This document shows positions 32,540-39,030 of a DNA stretch of 39,030 nt, piece by piece. How positions within the stretch are numbered: the first letter of the stretch is position 1; every line of letters begins with the position of its first letter. Source of the DNA: Paenibacillus cremeus (GTDB lineage Bacteria > Bacillota > Bacilli > Paenibacillales > NBRC-103111); NCBI RefSeq assembly GCF_007786445.1, contig NZ_VNJI01000064.1:1-39030 (forward strand). Direction: 5' to 3'. A program made the position numbers and the translations under genes. The notes under the pieces are model-generated. The model worked only from the letters and a program-made list of their open reading frames with translations. It was not told the DNA's origin and searched no databases.

Positions 32540-32665
32540 TTAAAAAAGTACCGAAATTATCATATTTCCTGCACCCGGATAGGCTTTATCCCGAACTTCG
32601 ATCAGAGATTCTGAATACGCTTTCAAACGCATCGGGTAACGGGTGGCTACGCTATTTTTAAGCAC
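32540..32665 (-). CDS. Small ORF (41 aa), possible gene remnant upstream of the aldo/keto reductase
   Basis: A GTG at 32665 stands 4 bases after AAAGGAG and opens a 41-residue frame beginning MLKNSVATRYPMRLKAYSES and going on to LIEVRDKAYPGAGNMIIS. It is not recognised. Around the T6 run at the end a one-base shift would change the tail to a frame ending FLKEYEECK, with a stop 12 bases before the next gene. So this may be a short decayed gene rather than a true peptide. Elsewhere in the 280-base spacer 32497-32776 only the promoter region of the plus-strand gene is visible. Confidence 0.35.
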   Translation of the reverse strand: MLKNSVATRYPMRLKAYSESLIEVRDKAYPGAGNMIISVLF

Positions 32666-32744
32666 TACGCTCCTTTCCTTACGAATTAATATCATTATAT
32701 GGGAAATTATTACTTTCATTAAGAACTGAAATCATGATAAGTTA

Positions 32745-32760
32745 GTTACCCTAAAGTAAC
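32745..32760 (+). promoter_or_regulatory. Inverted repeat upstream of the YrdB-like gene
   Basis: GTTAC-N6-GTAAC lies 17 bases before the ATG at 32777, just ahead of the ribosome-binding site TTGGAGGGG. Its position suits an operator, but no regulator is encoded next to it. Confidence 0.35.
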
Positions 32761-32776
32761 CATTGGAGGGGAAAAC

Positions 32777-33118
32777 ATGTTATTCATAAAAACTGTGAAT
32801 TTGGCTATTCGCTTTCTTCTCGAGCTTTGCGTACTTGCGGCTCTTGGATATGGGGGCTTTCATTTCGGAGCTGGTTCATTAATAACAAAACTAGCTCTTG
32901 GCATTGGCTCGCCTCTGCTTATTGCGATCTTATGGGGGACTTTCATAGCACCTAAAGCGACGTTGTTATTGCCAGAGCCTTACAGGTTTATTCTGGAATG
33001 TTTAATATTCGGGGCGGCCTCTTCCGCTCTTTACTTAGTTGGAGAAACCAATTTGGCCATGATTCTTGGTGTGCTATTTTTAATTAACCGCATCCAATTG
33101 AGCATTTGGAAACAATAA
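32777..33118 (+). CDS. YrdB family membrane protein (DUF2568)
   Basis: A 113-residue integral membrane protein with four predicted helices: about 5-27, 32-55, 65-85 and 88-107. The conserved DUF2568 stretches are NLAIRFLLELCVLAALGYGG, ILWGTFIAPKA and PEPYRFILECLIFGAAS. The function of the family is unknown. Start ATG 32777 sits 6 bases after GGAGGGG. It is alone on the plus strand between the decaying operon and a minus-strand SDR gene, with a shared hairpin terminator immediately after its stop. Confidence 0.88.
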   Translation: MLFIKTVNLAIRFLLELCVLAALGYGGFHFGAGSLITKLALGIGSPLLIAILWGTFIAPKATLLLPEPYRFILECLIFGAASSALYLVGETNLAMILGVLFLINRIQLSIWKQ

Positions 33119-33123
33119 ACTAA

Positions 33124-33154
33124 AAAGGCCACCGATCACGTACCGGCAGCCTTT
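33124..33154. terminator. Terminator shared by YrdB-like and SDR genes
   Basis: AAAGGC and CCG pair with CGG and GCCTTT. On the minus strand the stem is followed by TTTAGTTT, favouring termination of the SDR transcript; the plus-strand tail is weaker. Confidence 0.65.
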
Positions 33155-33178
33155 GCGTGATTTATTGAGTTAGTTTCC

Positions 33179-33898
33179 TTATTGCGGGTTAGTAGTCCAA
33201 ATTCCGGCGGTTTTAATAAAAACGCGTGCTGGAAGCTTAAGCGTGGTGAGCACTAGCTCCGCCATGTCCTCCGGCTGCATCATTCGGTCCTCGTCACCAA
33301 TTTTGAGGCCGGCGTTCGCCGCGAGTTCAGTATTCACCGTACTAGGTGTGAGCGCCGTAACACGAATGTTGGATTTGCGCACCTCCTGCATCAGTGCCTC
33401 TGTAAAACCAAGCACAGCGAACTTGGACGCACAATATGCCGACCCGGTCGCGAAGCCCCGTTCTCCGGCAGTTGAGGCGATGTTTATAATGCTGCCGCTG
33501 TTTTGGGCCAGCATCGACGGCAATGCGGCGCGTGTGACATAGTATGTGCCCATGAGGTTAGTCTGAATGATACTCTCCCAAACCGCAGGATCCATTTCAG
33601 CCACCGTACCGAATTGTGCGATCCCAGCATTGTTGATCAAAATATCAAGCGAACCGAGGCTGTTGATGAGGGATCCGACCCCTTGCTCGGCCTCTCCTCT
33701 TTTAGCAATGTCTGCTGCAGCGGTAAATACTTTAATGCCATAGGTATCTTCCAGCTCCTTGCGCGCCGCTTCCAAATCGGACTGCGTTCTTGCCGTCAGA
33801 CCAAGATTTACTCCTTCTTTGGCAAGCTGCACGGCAATCGCTTTACCGATGCCTTTACCGGCTCCGGTAATGATCGCGGTTTTATTTTTCAATTCCAT
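33179..33898 (-). CDS. Short-chain dehydrogenase/reductase (FabG-like 3-ketoacyl-ACP reductase)
   Basis: A 239-residue classical SDR with Rossmann fold. The cofactor motif is TGAGKGIG at 11-18, NNAG at 89-92, and the catalytic set is N114, S142, Y155 and K159 (SAYCASK). It fits the 3-ketoacyl-ACP reductase type annotated in many Bacillales outside the fatty acid operon, so its real substrate is uncertain. ATG 33898 follows GGGGAGAG; the frame extends to 33976 but without a ribosome-binding site. It lies 74 bases downstream of the response regulator on the same strand, so readthrough cotranscription is possible but not required. Confidence 0.9.
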   Translation of the reverse strand: MELKNKTAIITGAGKGIGKAIAVQLAKEGVNLGLTARTQSDLEAARKELEDTYGIKVFTAAADIAKRGEAEQGVGSLINSLGSLDILINNAGIAQFGTVAEMDPAVWESIIQTNLMGTYYVTRAALPSMLAQNSGSIINIASTAGERGFATGSAYCASKFAVLGFTEALMQEVRKSNIRVTALTPSTVNTELAANAGLKIGDEDRMMQPEDMAELVLTTLKLPARVFIKTAGIWTTNPQ

Positions 33899-33972
33899 CT
33901 GTTCTCTCTCCCCAGGAAAATAATAATGGTGGGCAACATGATCATAATTCCCATTTTTTGAAACAAGCATTC

Positions 33973-34674
33973 TCACACCCGAAATCGATAGCCCGCGCCC
34001 CAGATCGTATCGATGTATTGTGGATTATTCGTATCCACCTCGATTTTTTCCCGCAGCTTCCAGATGTGGACCGTGACCGTTTGGGTATCGCCATGGGCAT
34101 CCATGCCCCACAGCTTCTCAAACAGCTGATCCTTGCTGAGCACCCGGTTCGGATGGGTCGCAAGATAATGCAGCAGATCGAACTCCTTCGTCGTGAGCGA
34201 CACTTCGCGGTCATCGACGAACACTCTCCGCGCGGCGACATCCATGACGAGTCCTCGAACGACGATCAGATCCTTTGAAGGCTCTTTGCTGCCAATCAGC
34301 CTCTCGTAGCGGGACAAATGCGCTTTCACTCTGGCGACAAGCTCCAGTGGCTTAAAGGGCTTCGTGATATAGTCGTCTGCCCCGAGCCCCAGTCCGCGGA
34401 TAATATCGATATCCTCTTTTTTCGCCGTCACCATCAGAATGGGAATGTCGCGCTTTTCGCGGATCTTCTTGCAAATGTCGAAGCCGTTCACGTGCGGAAG
34501 CATCAAATCCAGGAGGATCAGTGAATAATCCCCCGTGAGTCCCATCGCTAGCCCCTGAGCTCCGTCCAGCGCGATATCGACCTCGAAGCCGTTGATCGTT
34601 AAATAATCTCGCTCGAGCTCCGCAATGATCTGCTCATCTTCAATAATTAGTATGCTGCTCATCGGCTTCACCAT
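33973..34674 (-). CDS. OmpR/PhoB-family response regulator
   Basis: A 233-residue two-component regulator. The receiver domain (about 7-120) has the acidic pair E12-D13, phosphoacceptor D56 (LLDLMLP), the switch threonine in MVTAKK and the lysine in ITKPFKP. A winged-helix Trans_reg_C domain (about 135-230) contains LTTKEFDLLHYLATHPNRVL and TVTVHIWKLREKI. It starts 3 bases after the histidine kinase stop. ATG 34674 or ATG 34662 are both possible; neither has a clear ribosome-binding site, which suggests translational coupling with the kinase. Likely targets are the ABC transporter genes upstream in the same cluster. Confidence 0.95.
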   Translation of the reverse strand: MVKPMSSILIIEDEQIIAELERDYLTINGFEVDIALDGAQGLAMGLTGDYSLILLDLMLPHVNGFDICKKIREKRDIPILMVTAKKEDIDIIRGLGLGADDYITKPFKPLELVARVKAHLSRYERLIGSKEPSKDLIVVRGLVMDVAARRVFVDDREVSLTTKEFDLLHYLATHPNRVLSKDQLFEKLWGMDAHGDTQTVTVHIWKLREKIEVDTNNPQYIDTIWGAGYRFRV

Positions 34675-34677
34675 CTT

Positions 34678-36138
34678 TTACAAAGTCTTCACCGGAAGCT
34701 TAATAATAATTTGGGTGCCTTCGCCAAGTACACTTCTTGCTTCAATCGTACCGCTATGCCCCTCTACGATCTGCTTGGCGATAGCCAGTCCAAGTCCGCT
34801 CCCGCCCGTTTGCGTATTGCGAGACTGCTCGGCTCGGTAAAACCGGTCAAAAATATGTGCAATCGCTTCCGCAGAAATCCCCTGCCCATTATCCGAAATT
34901 TCGATCACTACGTCACTAGCTGTATCGTATGCCCGAAGGCAGACCTGCTTGTCGCGTTTATCCATATATTTTACACAATTGTCCATGATATTGGAAAACA
35001 CTCGTTTGAGCTTATCCCGATCGATCGACACTTGCGTCGATTTCTGAATTTGAATGTCCGCCTCGAATGCGTACCCTTTCTTCTCCCGCTCCAGCTGCAG
35101 CTCCTCTGCCCAATCATGAACGAACGCATGAATCGGGACGAGTACAAAGTGAAACGGCAGCTGCTTCAAATCCAGCTTGGAGTATAAGAAGAGTTCGTCG
35201 ATCAAATGCTCCATCTCCTCCGTTTTTGAAGAAATGGTGCGGACGTACTTGATCATTTTATCCGGAGTATCAGCAATGCCGTCATGAATGCCGTCCACGT
35301 ACCCCCGAATGGCCGTAAGCGGTGTCTTAAGATCGTGCGAAATGTTCGAGATCAGCTCTTTCCGATTCTCTTCATATTGCAGCTGAAGCCGGATCGACTC
35401 CTGCAGCTGGCCGCGCATTTCTTCGAAGGCGATGCCGAGCTGACCAATCTCATCCTTCCCGGACACTTGAACCCGAAAATCCAGATCACCGGCCTTGATC
35501 CGGTGGGCCGCACGCTTCAGCAGCTGCAGCGGTCCGATAATACTCCGCGAAACGACATAGGTCAACACTGTATGCGTTAGGACAAGAATTACAAGCACAG
35601 ATAAGAATAAAATCGGGAAAAACTTGCGTGCAAATCCGACGATGGGATTCGCTTTTTCCAGAATCAGCACACTGCCCGGATGATGATCCTCATATAAAAA
35701 ATCAAACTGCCAGATCGTGTACAACTGACTCCCCAGCTTCAAGTCCTGCTCCTGGTCCCTGTACCCCTCTCGTTCAAAAGGCGGCAGCAGATTTAGTAAA
35801 TCCTGATCCTTGAACAACGGCGAAGCGTAGCTGAGCTTGTCGTCTTTGCGAACCACCAGGCCCGATCCGCTGTTCGCCAGCTCCTGAGTCAAATCATCCA
35901 GATATTTGGGATCTGCAAATAAAGACGGGTTCTTATCGGCGGTACGTCTCATTTCCTTGACCAGTCGTTCATCGCGATGATCATTAAATTGGCTCGCTTT
36001 GTTCCAATATAAATCGCGAATATTTTGCACGTCGCCGCGATATACGACACCGAGCAGCACCGCGCTCAGCAGGATGAGCAAAAACGGAACGACCAGCATC
36101 GCCGCGTAGGACAAGAGCAATTTCAGACGTATGGACAC
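34678..36138 (-). CDS. Sensor histidine kinase
   Basis: A 486-residue membrane kinase. Helix 1 spans about 7-32, an extracytoplasmic sensor region about 33-172, helix 2 about 173-196, and a HAMP linker about 197-248. The HisKA domain has phosphoacceptor H268 in NISHDLKTPLTAIRGY. The HATPase_c domain follows, with N box DNCVKYMDK, G1 ISDNGQG, F box FDRFYR and G2 GGSGLGLAIAK. The long sensor loop puts it outside the short intramembrane-sensing BceS class. In this cluster the kinase gene precedes the regulator gene, the reverse of the usual order. It begins 20 bases after the permease gene stops. Confidence 0.95.
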   Translation of the reverse strand: MSIRLKLLLSYAAMLVVPFLLILLSAVLLGVVYRGDVQNIRDLYWNKASQFNDHRDERLVKEMRRTADKNPSLFADPKYLDDLTQELANSGSGLVVRKDDKLSYASPLFKDQDLLNLLPPFEREGYRDQEQDLKLGSQLYTIWQFDFLYEDHHPGSVLILEKANPIVGFARKFFPILFLSVLVILVLTHTVLTYVVSRSIIGPLQLLKRAAHRIKAGDLDFRVQVSGKDEIGQLGIAFEEMRGQLQESIRLQLQYEENRKELISNISHDLKTPLTAIRGYVDGIHDGIADTPDKMIKYVRTISSKTEEMEHLIDELFLYSKLDLKQLPFHFVLVPIHAFVHDWAEELQLEREKKGYAFEADIQIQKSTQVSIDRDKLKRVFSNIMDNCVKYMDKRDKQVCLRAYDTASDVVIEISDNGQGISAEAIAHIFDRFYRAEQSRNTQTGGSGLGLAIAKQIVEGHSGTIEARSVLGEGTQIIIKLPVKTL

Positions 36139-36158
36139 GTTCGTTCTCTCCCCGCCGA

Positions 36159-36902
36159 CTAAACTTCCTTGCGATTAAACATAAAATATCCCAGCGAAAA
36201 AAACAATATACAGCACGAAATCAGAAAGAACACACCGCTAAACAGACGCCCCGCAGATACCGTATTGCTGATCCAAAGCAGATGCCAGTCCGTATAGGCT
36301 GTAGGCGAAAACGCCGATACAGCATGCGAAAAGAACGGAGCAACCTTGGCAATCGCATACAGCACGATGGAGAACGTAAACGCCCCGCTGCTGCTGCCGA
36401 AAAACTGCACAACGAACACGAACAAAACAGCGATGGCGGACATCGAAAGGAACGCAGCCGCATAAGTAAGGATCACTTCAAGCGGATTGAAGCTTCCGGC
36501 GGAGCCGAGAAACAAGCTGCATGCGAGCGTCATCACGCCAACCAACAGCAGCATCGCAGCAATTCCGACAAGCAAGGCCAGCGTTTTGGACAAATACACA
36601 TGAAACCGCGAGATCGGACGCAGCAACGCCAGCTTTAGCGTCTTCGAGGCGATCTCATTCGGAAACAAGTCCGCAGCCGTCAAGAAGATGAACAGAGGGA
36701 TCCACAGCATCGTGTACAGACCGAGCATATCAATCGGAAACGATCGGCTGATCGTGAACAGACCCAGAAGAGGCTGAAGTGTTCGAAGCGATAAGGCGAG
36801 CAGCACCGGTAGGATGGCGGAAAAGCCGAGAAAGACCATGGTTTTTCGTCGATACAGCATGAGCAGCAGCTCATTCTTAAGTCCTGCCTTCAGGCTAGAC
36901 AT
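36159..36902 (-). CDS. ABC transporter permease (ABC-2 type)
   Basis: A 247-residue permease with six predicted helices (about 18-40, 55-80, 98-125, 135-160, 168-195 and 220-243). It pairs with the ATPase encoded just upstream to form an exporter of the lantibiotic/bacitracin-resistance or Na-efflux kind (NatB/BcrB/MutE-like). ATG 36902 has AAGGGGGG 7 bases upstream and overlaps the end of the ATPase gene by 8 bases; an in-frame extension to 36986 is contained in that gene and is not used. The substrate cannot be deduced. Confidence 0.88.
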   Translation of the reverse strand: MSSLKAGLKNELLLMLYRRKTMVFLGFSAILPVLLALSLRTLQPLLGLFTISRSFPIDMLGLYTMLWIPLFIFLTAADLFPNEIASKTLKLALLRPISRFHVYLSKTLALLVGIAAMLLLVGVMTLACSLFLGSAGSFNPLEVILTYAAAFLSMSAIAVLFVFVVQFFGSSSGAFTFSIVLYAIAKVAPFFSHAVSAFSPTAYTDWHLLWISNTVSAGRLFSGVFFLISCCILFFSLGYFMFNRKEV

Positions 36903-37632
36903 GAACGGTCCCCCCTTTGGCTTGCTGAAGCTCATGGATATAGAACTGCTCCAGCGATTGATTGTGCTCGAGCAGCTCTGATACATAGCCTTCCGTGTGC
37001 AGCTTACCGTCGAAGATGATTCCCACCCGGCTGCATAGCTGCTCTAACTCGTGAATCATGTGGCTGGAAATGAGAAACGTAGTGCCCCGCTCCTCAGAGC
37101 AGTGCTTCACCAGCTCGCGAAACATGACGGTTCCCTCGATATCCAGCCCGTTCGTCGGCTCATCTAATATGACGAACTCAGGCTTAGGCAAGATAGCCGC
37201 AGCAAGCGCCAGCTTCTGCTTCATTCCCGTGGAAAAGCCACGGATACGACGGTCCCGGACAGCAAGCAGGCCGACCCTATCCAGCACTTCCTCGCGGTGC
37301 TTCTCCGTCAACTCCGGATAAAATTGCGATACGAGCCGTAAATACTGCGATGCAGTCAGAAACTCATGAAAATCAGCCGATTCGATCATGCAGCCGACCC
37401 GTCGCATCCCATGCTCATAATGTTCGGTGAGATCCTGACCGAACAACTGAACCGTCCCACGGTCGGGTCGAATAAGCCCCGTGATCAGCTTCAAAATCGT
37501 CGTTTTCCCCGCTCCGTTTGGTCCGAGAAGACCATAGATGTCTCCGGACTGGAGCTCCAACTGAATATCCCGAATCCCCCTTTGGTTACCGTATTGCTTG
37601 GTCAATTGATTGGTAGCCAATACTGTGTTCAA
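36895..37632 (-). CDS. ABC transporter ATP-binding protein (BcrA/NatA type)
   Basis: A 245-residue ATPase. Walker A is GPNGAGKT at 37-44, the signature is FSTGMKQ at 133-139, Walker B with catalytic glutamate is FVILDEPTNGLD at 153-164, and the switch histidine is in LISSHMIHELE. The C-terminal extension is short, as in BcrA-like exporters. It opens the transcript ATPase-permease-kinase-regulator, tightly spaced throughout. The terminator at 37662-37711 separates it from the exported protein gene upstream, although partial readthrough is possible. Confidence 0.93.
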   Translation of the reverse strand: MNTVLATNQLTKQYGNQRGIRDIQLELQSGDIYGLLGPNGAGKTTILKLITGLIRPDRGTVQLFGQDLTEHYEHGMRRVGCMIESADFHEFLTASQYLRLVSQFYPELTEKHREEVLDRVGLLAVRDRRIRGFSTGMKQKLALAAAILPKPEFVILDEPTNGLDIEGTVMFRELVKHCSEERGTTFLISSHMIHELEQLCSRVGIIFDGKLHTEGYVSELLEHNQSLEQFYIHELQQAKGGTVHV

Positions 37633-37661
37633 CTAGATCCTCCCCCTCTGTTAGGCTTAGA

Positions 37662-37711
37662 TAAAAAGCTGCAGCAGATAAATCAGCACACGCCAAACTT
37701 ATCTGCTGCAT
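37662..37711 (-). terminator. Hairpin terminator after the exported-protein gene
   Basis: GCAGCAGATAA and TTATCTGCTGC form an 11-bp perfect stem, followed on the minus strand by AGCTTTTTATC. It lies between the exported-protein gene and the ABC operon and may act as a partial terminator that sets their relative levels. Confidence 0.85.
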
Positions 37712-37732
37712 TTACTTCATTCAGATTCGGTC

Positions 37733-38647
37733 TTAGCCGCGCCCTCTGCCCTTATGCTCCTGATTCAATGGTTGAGTCTGCTTGCCGGTCAAATCGATCG
37801 TATCCGGTGTCGTCGTGTTGAATTCGGATAAATTCGCGTTCAGGTGCACCGTCAATTGATGTGCGGCGCCGGTGTCGTCCTTCCCCGACACCGTGATGTC
37901 CGCTTGCTGCTGCTCAATGTAGTTATCCGCGTTCACAGTAGCCTTCACCGTTACCTTCTCGATCTTGATATCTTGAGTCAGGTGTGGGATGTTCGCAGCT
38001 AACGCATGCTCATCAAACAGCTCAGGCTGATCCGTCTTTCCAGCGGCAACCGGCTTTTCCTTATGTTCTTTGGTGGCTTGCTTAATCGCTATTGGCGCAA
38101 TAGCATTCACTACGGCAGGAATTTGCGCATTCGACAAATCAATGCCGATCTGCTTGGAACCGTCGGCGTTATCGTTGATCGTGACGTAATCCTTCAGATT
38201 CCCTACCAGCGCGTCGATGACCGTCTCCACTTGCTGGGACATCTCATCGCTTGAATTATCTTTTTTCTCACGGAACTTCTTCTGGCTTCCTTCCTGCTTC
38301 ACATAGTACACGTCGCTGCTGCCGGGCTTCGCCACGGTGCTCCCGCTTTGCTTGTAGAAGATAACCGATTGGTCGGAGCCGTTATCGGTCACCTTAACTG
38401 ACCCGCTCGCCGTCTTGCTTCCAATGCCCAGCTTGAAGCTGCTGTCTGCACTGGATAGCGTGGTGCCGTTATCCTGCAAATTGGCTTGCGCCTGTACGCT
38501 CACATTTTGCAGTGTCTTCGTGTTTTTAAGCGCAGACTTATAAGCATCGTAGCCCGACGTAGCAGCCATAGCTGAAAAGCCGGTACTGATCATCACAACA
38601 CTGCTGATTCCAACTGCGCTTCCAAGCATGATCCATTTCTTTTTCAT
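37733..38647 (-). CDS. Exported protein of unknown function next to ABC/two-component genes
   Basis: A 304-residue secreted protein. The Sec signal peptide has a KKK start, a hydrophobic core GSAVGISSVVMISTGFSA and a cleavage site after AMA. The mature protein is hydrophilic, beginning YDAYKSALKNTKTLQNVSVQ, with repeated beta-like strands and two Thr/Asp-rich stretches. It shows a distant overall resemblance to lipoprotein-carrier-like folds (LolA/LppX), but has no lipobox or catalytic motif, so I do not name it. The tail ends in basic HKGRGRG. ATG 38647 is preferred over TTG 38656, which lies only 2 bases from AGGAG. It may hand substrate or signal to the adjacent exporter and kinase; that is inference. 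Confidence 0.82.
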   Translation of the reverse strand: MKKKWIMLGSAVGISSVVMISTGFSAMAATSGYDAYKSALKNTKTLQNVSVQAQANLQDNGTTLSSADSSFKLGIGSKTASGSVKVTDNGSDQSVIFYKQSGSTVAKPGSSDVYYVKQEGSQKKFREKKDNSSDEMSQQVETVIDALVGNLKDYVTINDNADGSKQIGIDLSNAQIPAVVNAIAPIAIKQATKEHKEKPVAAGKTDQPELFDEHALAANIPHLTQDIKIEKVTVKATVNADNYIEQQQADITVSGKDDTGAAHQLTVHLNANLSEFNTTTPDTIDLTGKQTQPLNQEHKGRGRG

Positions 38648-38742
38648 CTTCCTCAAGTCTCCTCCTCATGGGACGAAATAGGTTACTTACCCATAGTACA
38701 CATCAAAAATAAATCGCCAGTGAACCAATCATTAAAACTTTC

Positions 38743-38907
38743 TTAACTAATCCTAATAAAACAATTTGCTAAATAGATACATGACACCAAGAGCAAACAA
38801 CCCCACTCTCGTTGCTGTGTAACACTTGTATCTAGCATAATTTCCGGATACAGGAAATCTACTGGCGCATGGAGTGTGAGTTTAATTCCGTTTCCTTGTT
38901 CCAACAT
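38743..38907 (-). CDS. Short ORF (54 aa) directly at the group II intron 3' junction
   Basis: The frame opens at ATG 38907, at the predicted 3' splice junction of the intron, and runs to TAA at 38743. It reads MLEQGNGIKLTLHAPVDFLY and ends with a hydrophobic segment CLLLVSCIYLANCFIRIS. No ribosome-binding site precedes the ATG within the exon. It could be the 3' part of a gene interrupted by the intron; a second frame in the same bases also stays open, so coding status is doubtful. Nothing else was recognised in 38648-38742. Confidence 0.25.
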   Translation of the reverse strand: MLEQGNGIKLTLHAPVDFLYPEIMLDTSVTQQREWGCLLLVSCIYLANCFIRIS

Positions 38908-38908
38908 A

Positions 38909-39030
38909 GTAGGGTAAGACGAGGGATTACTCCCTCGGACTCCCCGTCAAACCGTGCATGCGGATTTCCCGCACACGGCTTTCCTTTGTCAGTTCCCCAT
39001 CTTCAGGAGCGAGTCGTCTTCACCCGTCGC
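38909..39030 (-). mobile_element. 3' end of a group II intron (domains V and VI); rest outside the window
   Basis: On the minus strand, AGCCGTG, TGCGG, a GAAA tetraloop, CCGCA and CACGGTT (38949-38980) form the catalytic 34-nt domain V, including the AGC triad. Domain VI follows (about 38910-38948): GGGGAGT pairs with CTTACCC leaving one bulged A, the branch point, at 38915, and the helix CGAGGGA/TCCCTCG sits above it. The 3' splice site is probably after TAC at 38909. Upstream, the stretch CTGAAGATGGGGAACTGAC is typical of the region after the reverse transcriptase gene of bacterial introns. The intron-encoded protein should lie beyond 39030. Confidence 0.88.

Noticed and set aside
1..39030. 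CRISPR arrays, tRNA or rRNA genes, prophage
   Set aside because: No regularly spaced repeats, tRNA cloverleaf or T-loop sequence, rRNA segments or phage structural genes were recognised by eye; a tRNAscan or profile search was not possible.

Overview
The window looks like chromosomal DNA of a spore-forming, low-to-moderate GC Bacillales bacterium, most likely Paenibacillus or a close relative. This rests on strong AGGAGG-type ribosome-binding sites, GTG and TTG starts, U-tailed hairpin terminators, a GerA/GerB/GerC spore-germination operon, the bacillithiol gene pair bshB2-yojF, GH42 and GH2 beta-galactosidases, and an LplA-type sugar-binding lipoprotein. No rRNA, tRNA, CRISPR array or complete insertion sequence was seen.

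Layout. 0-1 kb: a small XRE regulator with a membrane-protein partner, a clipped DUF4386 fragment, and a promoter carrying two operator-like direct repeats. 1-4.1 kb: a stand-alone GTP cyclohydrolase II, then a carboxylesterase/class III ring-cleavage dioxygenase pair divergent from an XRE-cupin regulator; identical 11-bp palindromes lie at both ends of the shared promoter. 4.2-6.2 kb: GH42 beta-galactosidase. 6.3-11 kb: a YitT membrane protein, then transketolase and transaldolase divergent from a LysR regulator. 11-13.7 kb: a KTSC protein whose ribosome-binding site can be paired in a hairpin, a methyltransferase, a YhcH/EbgC remnant, and bshB2-yojF. 13.9-17.7 kb: the gerABC operon, with gerC frameshifted. 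17.8-21.1 kb: GH2 beta-galactosidase with a clear sigma-A promoter and a glycosidase-tail remnant upstream.

21.3-27.3 kb is a galactarate catabolic operon (garD, solute-binding lipoprotein, DapA-type aldolase, garR) divergent from a LysR regulator, with a LysR-type dyad next to the garD promoter. The expected route is galactarate to 5-keto-4-deoxy-D-glucarate, cleavage to pyruvate and tartronate semialdehyde, then reduction to glycerate. 27.3-27.5 kb holds a well-structured non-coding element of unknown class. 27.9-32.7 kb is a second carbohydrate operon on the minus strand (small ORF, aldo/keto reductase, MBL hydrolase, DhaK, DhaL, aldo/keto reductase, RraA-like aldolase). It is decaying: DhaL has lost its metal-binding motif through a short deletion, and the first aldo/keto reductase has lost its middle third.

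32.8-38.7 kb: a YrdB-like membrane protein, a FabG-like SDR, and a histidine kinase/response regulator pair downstream of a two-gene ABC exporter and an exported protein of unknown function. The right edge (38.9-39.03 kb) is the 3' end (domains V and VI) of a group II intron on the minus strand; the rest lies outside the window.

The strongest candidates for follow-up are the structured element at 27.35-27.49 kb, the twin-palindrome quinone/aromatic detoxification locus, the decaying DhaKL operon and the intron insertion. I did not find an obviously new multigene system.
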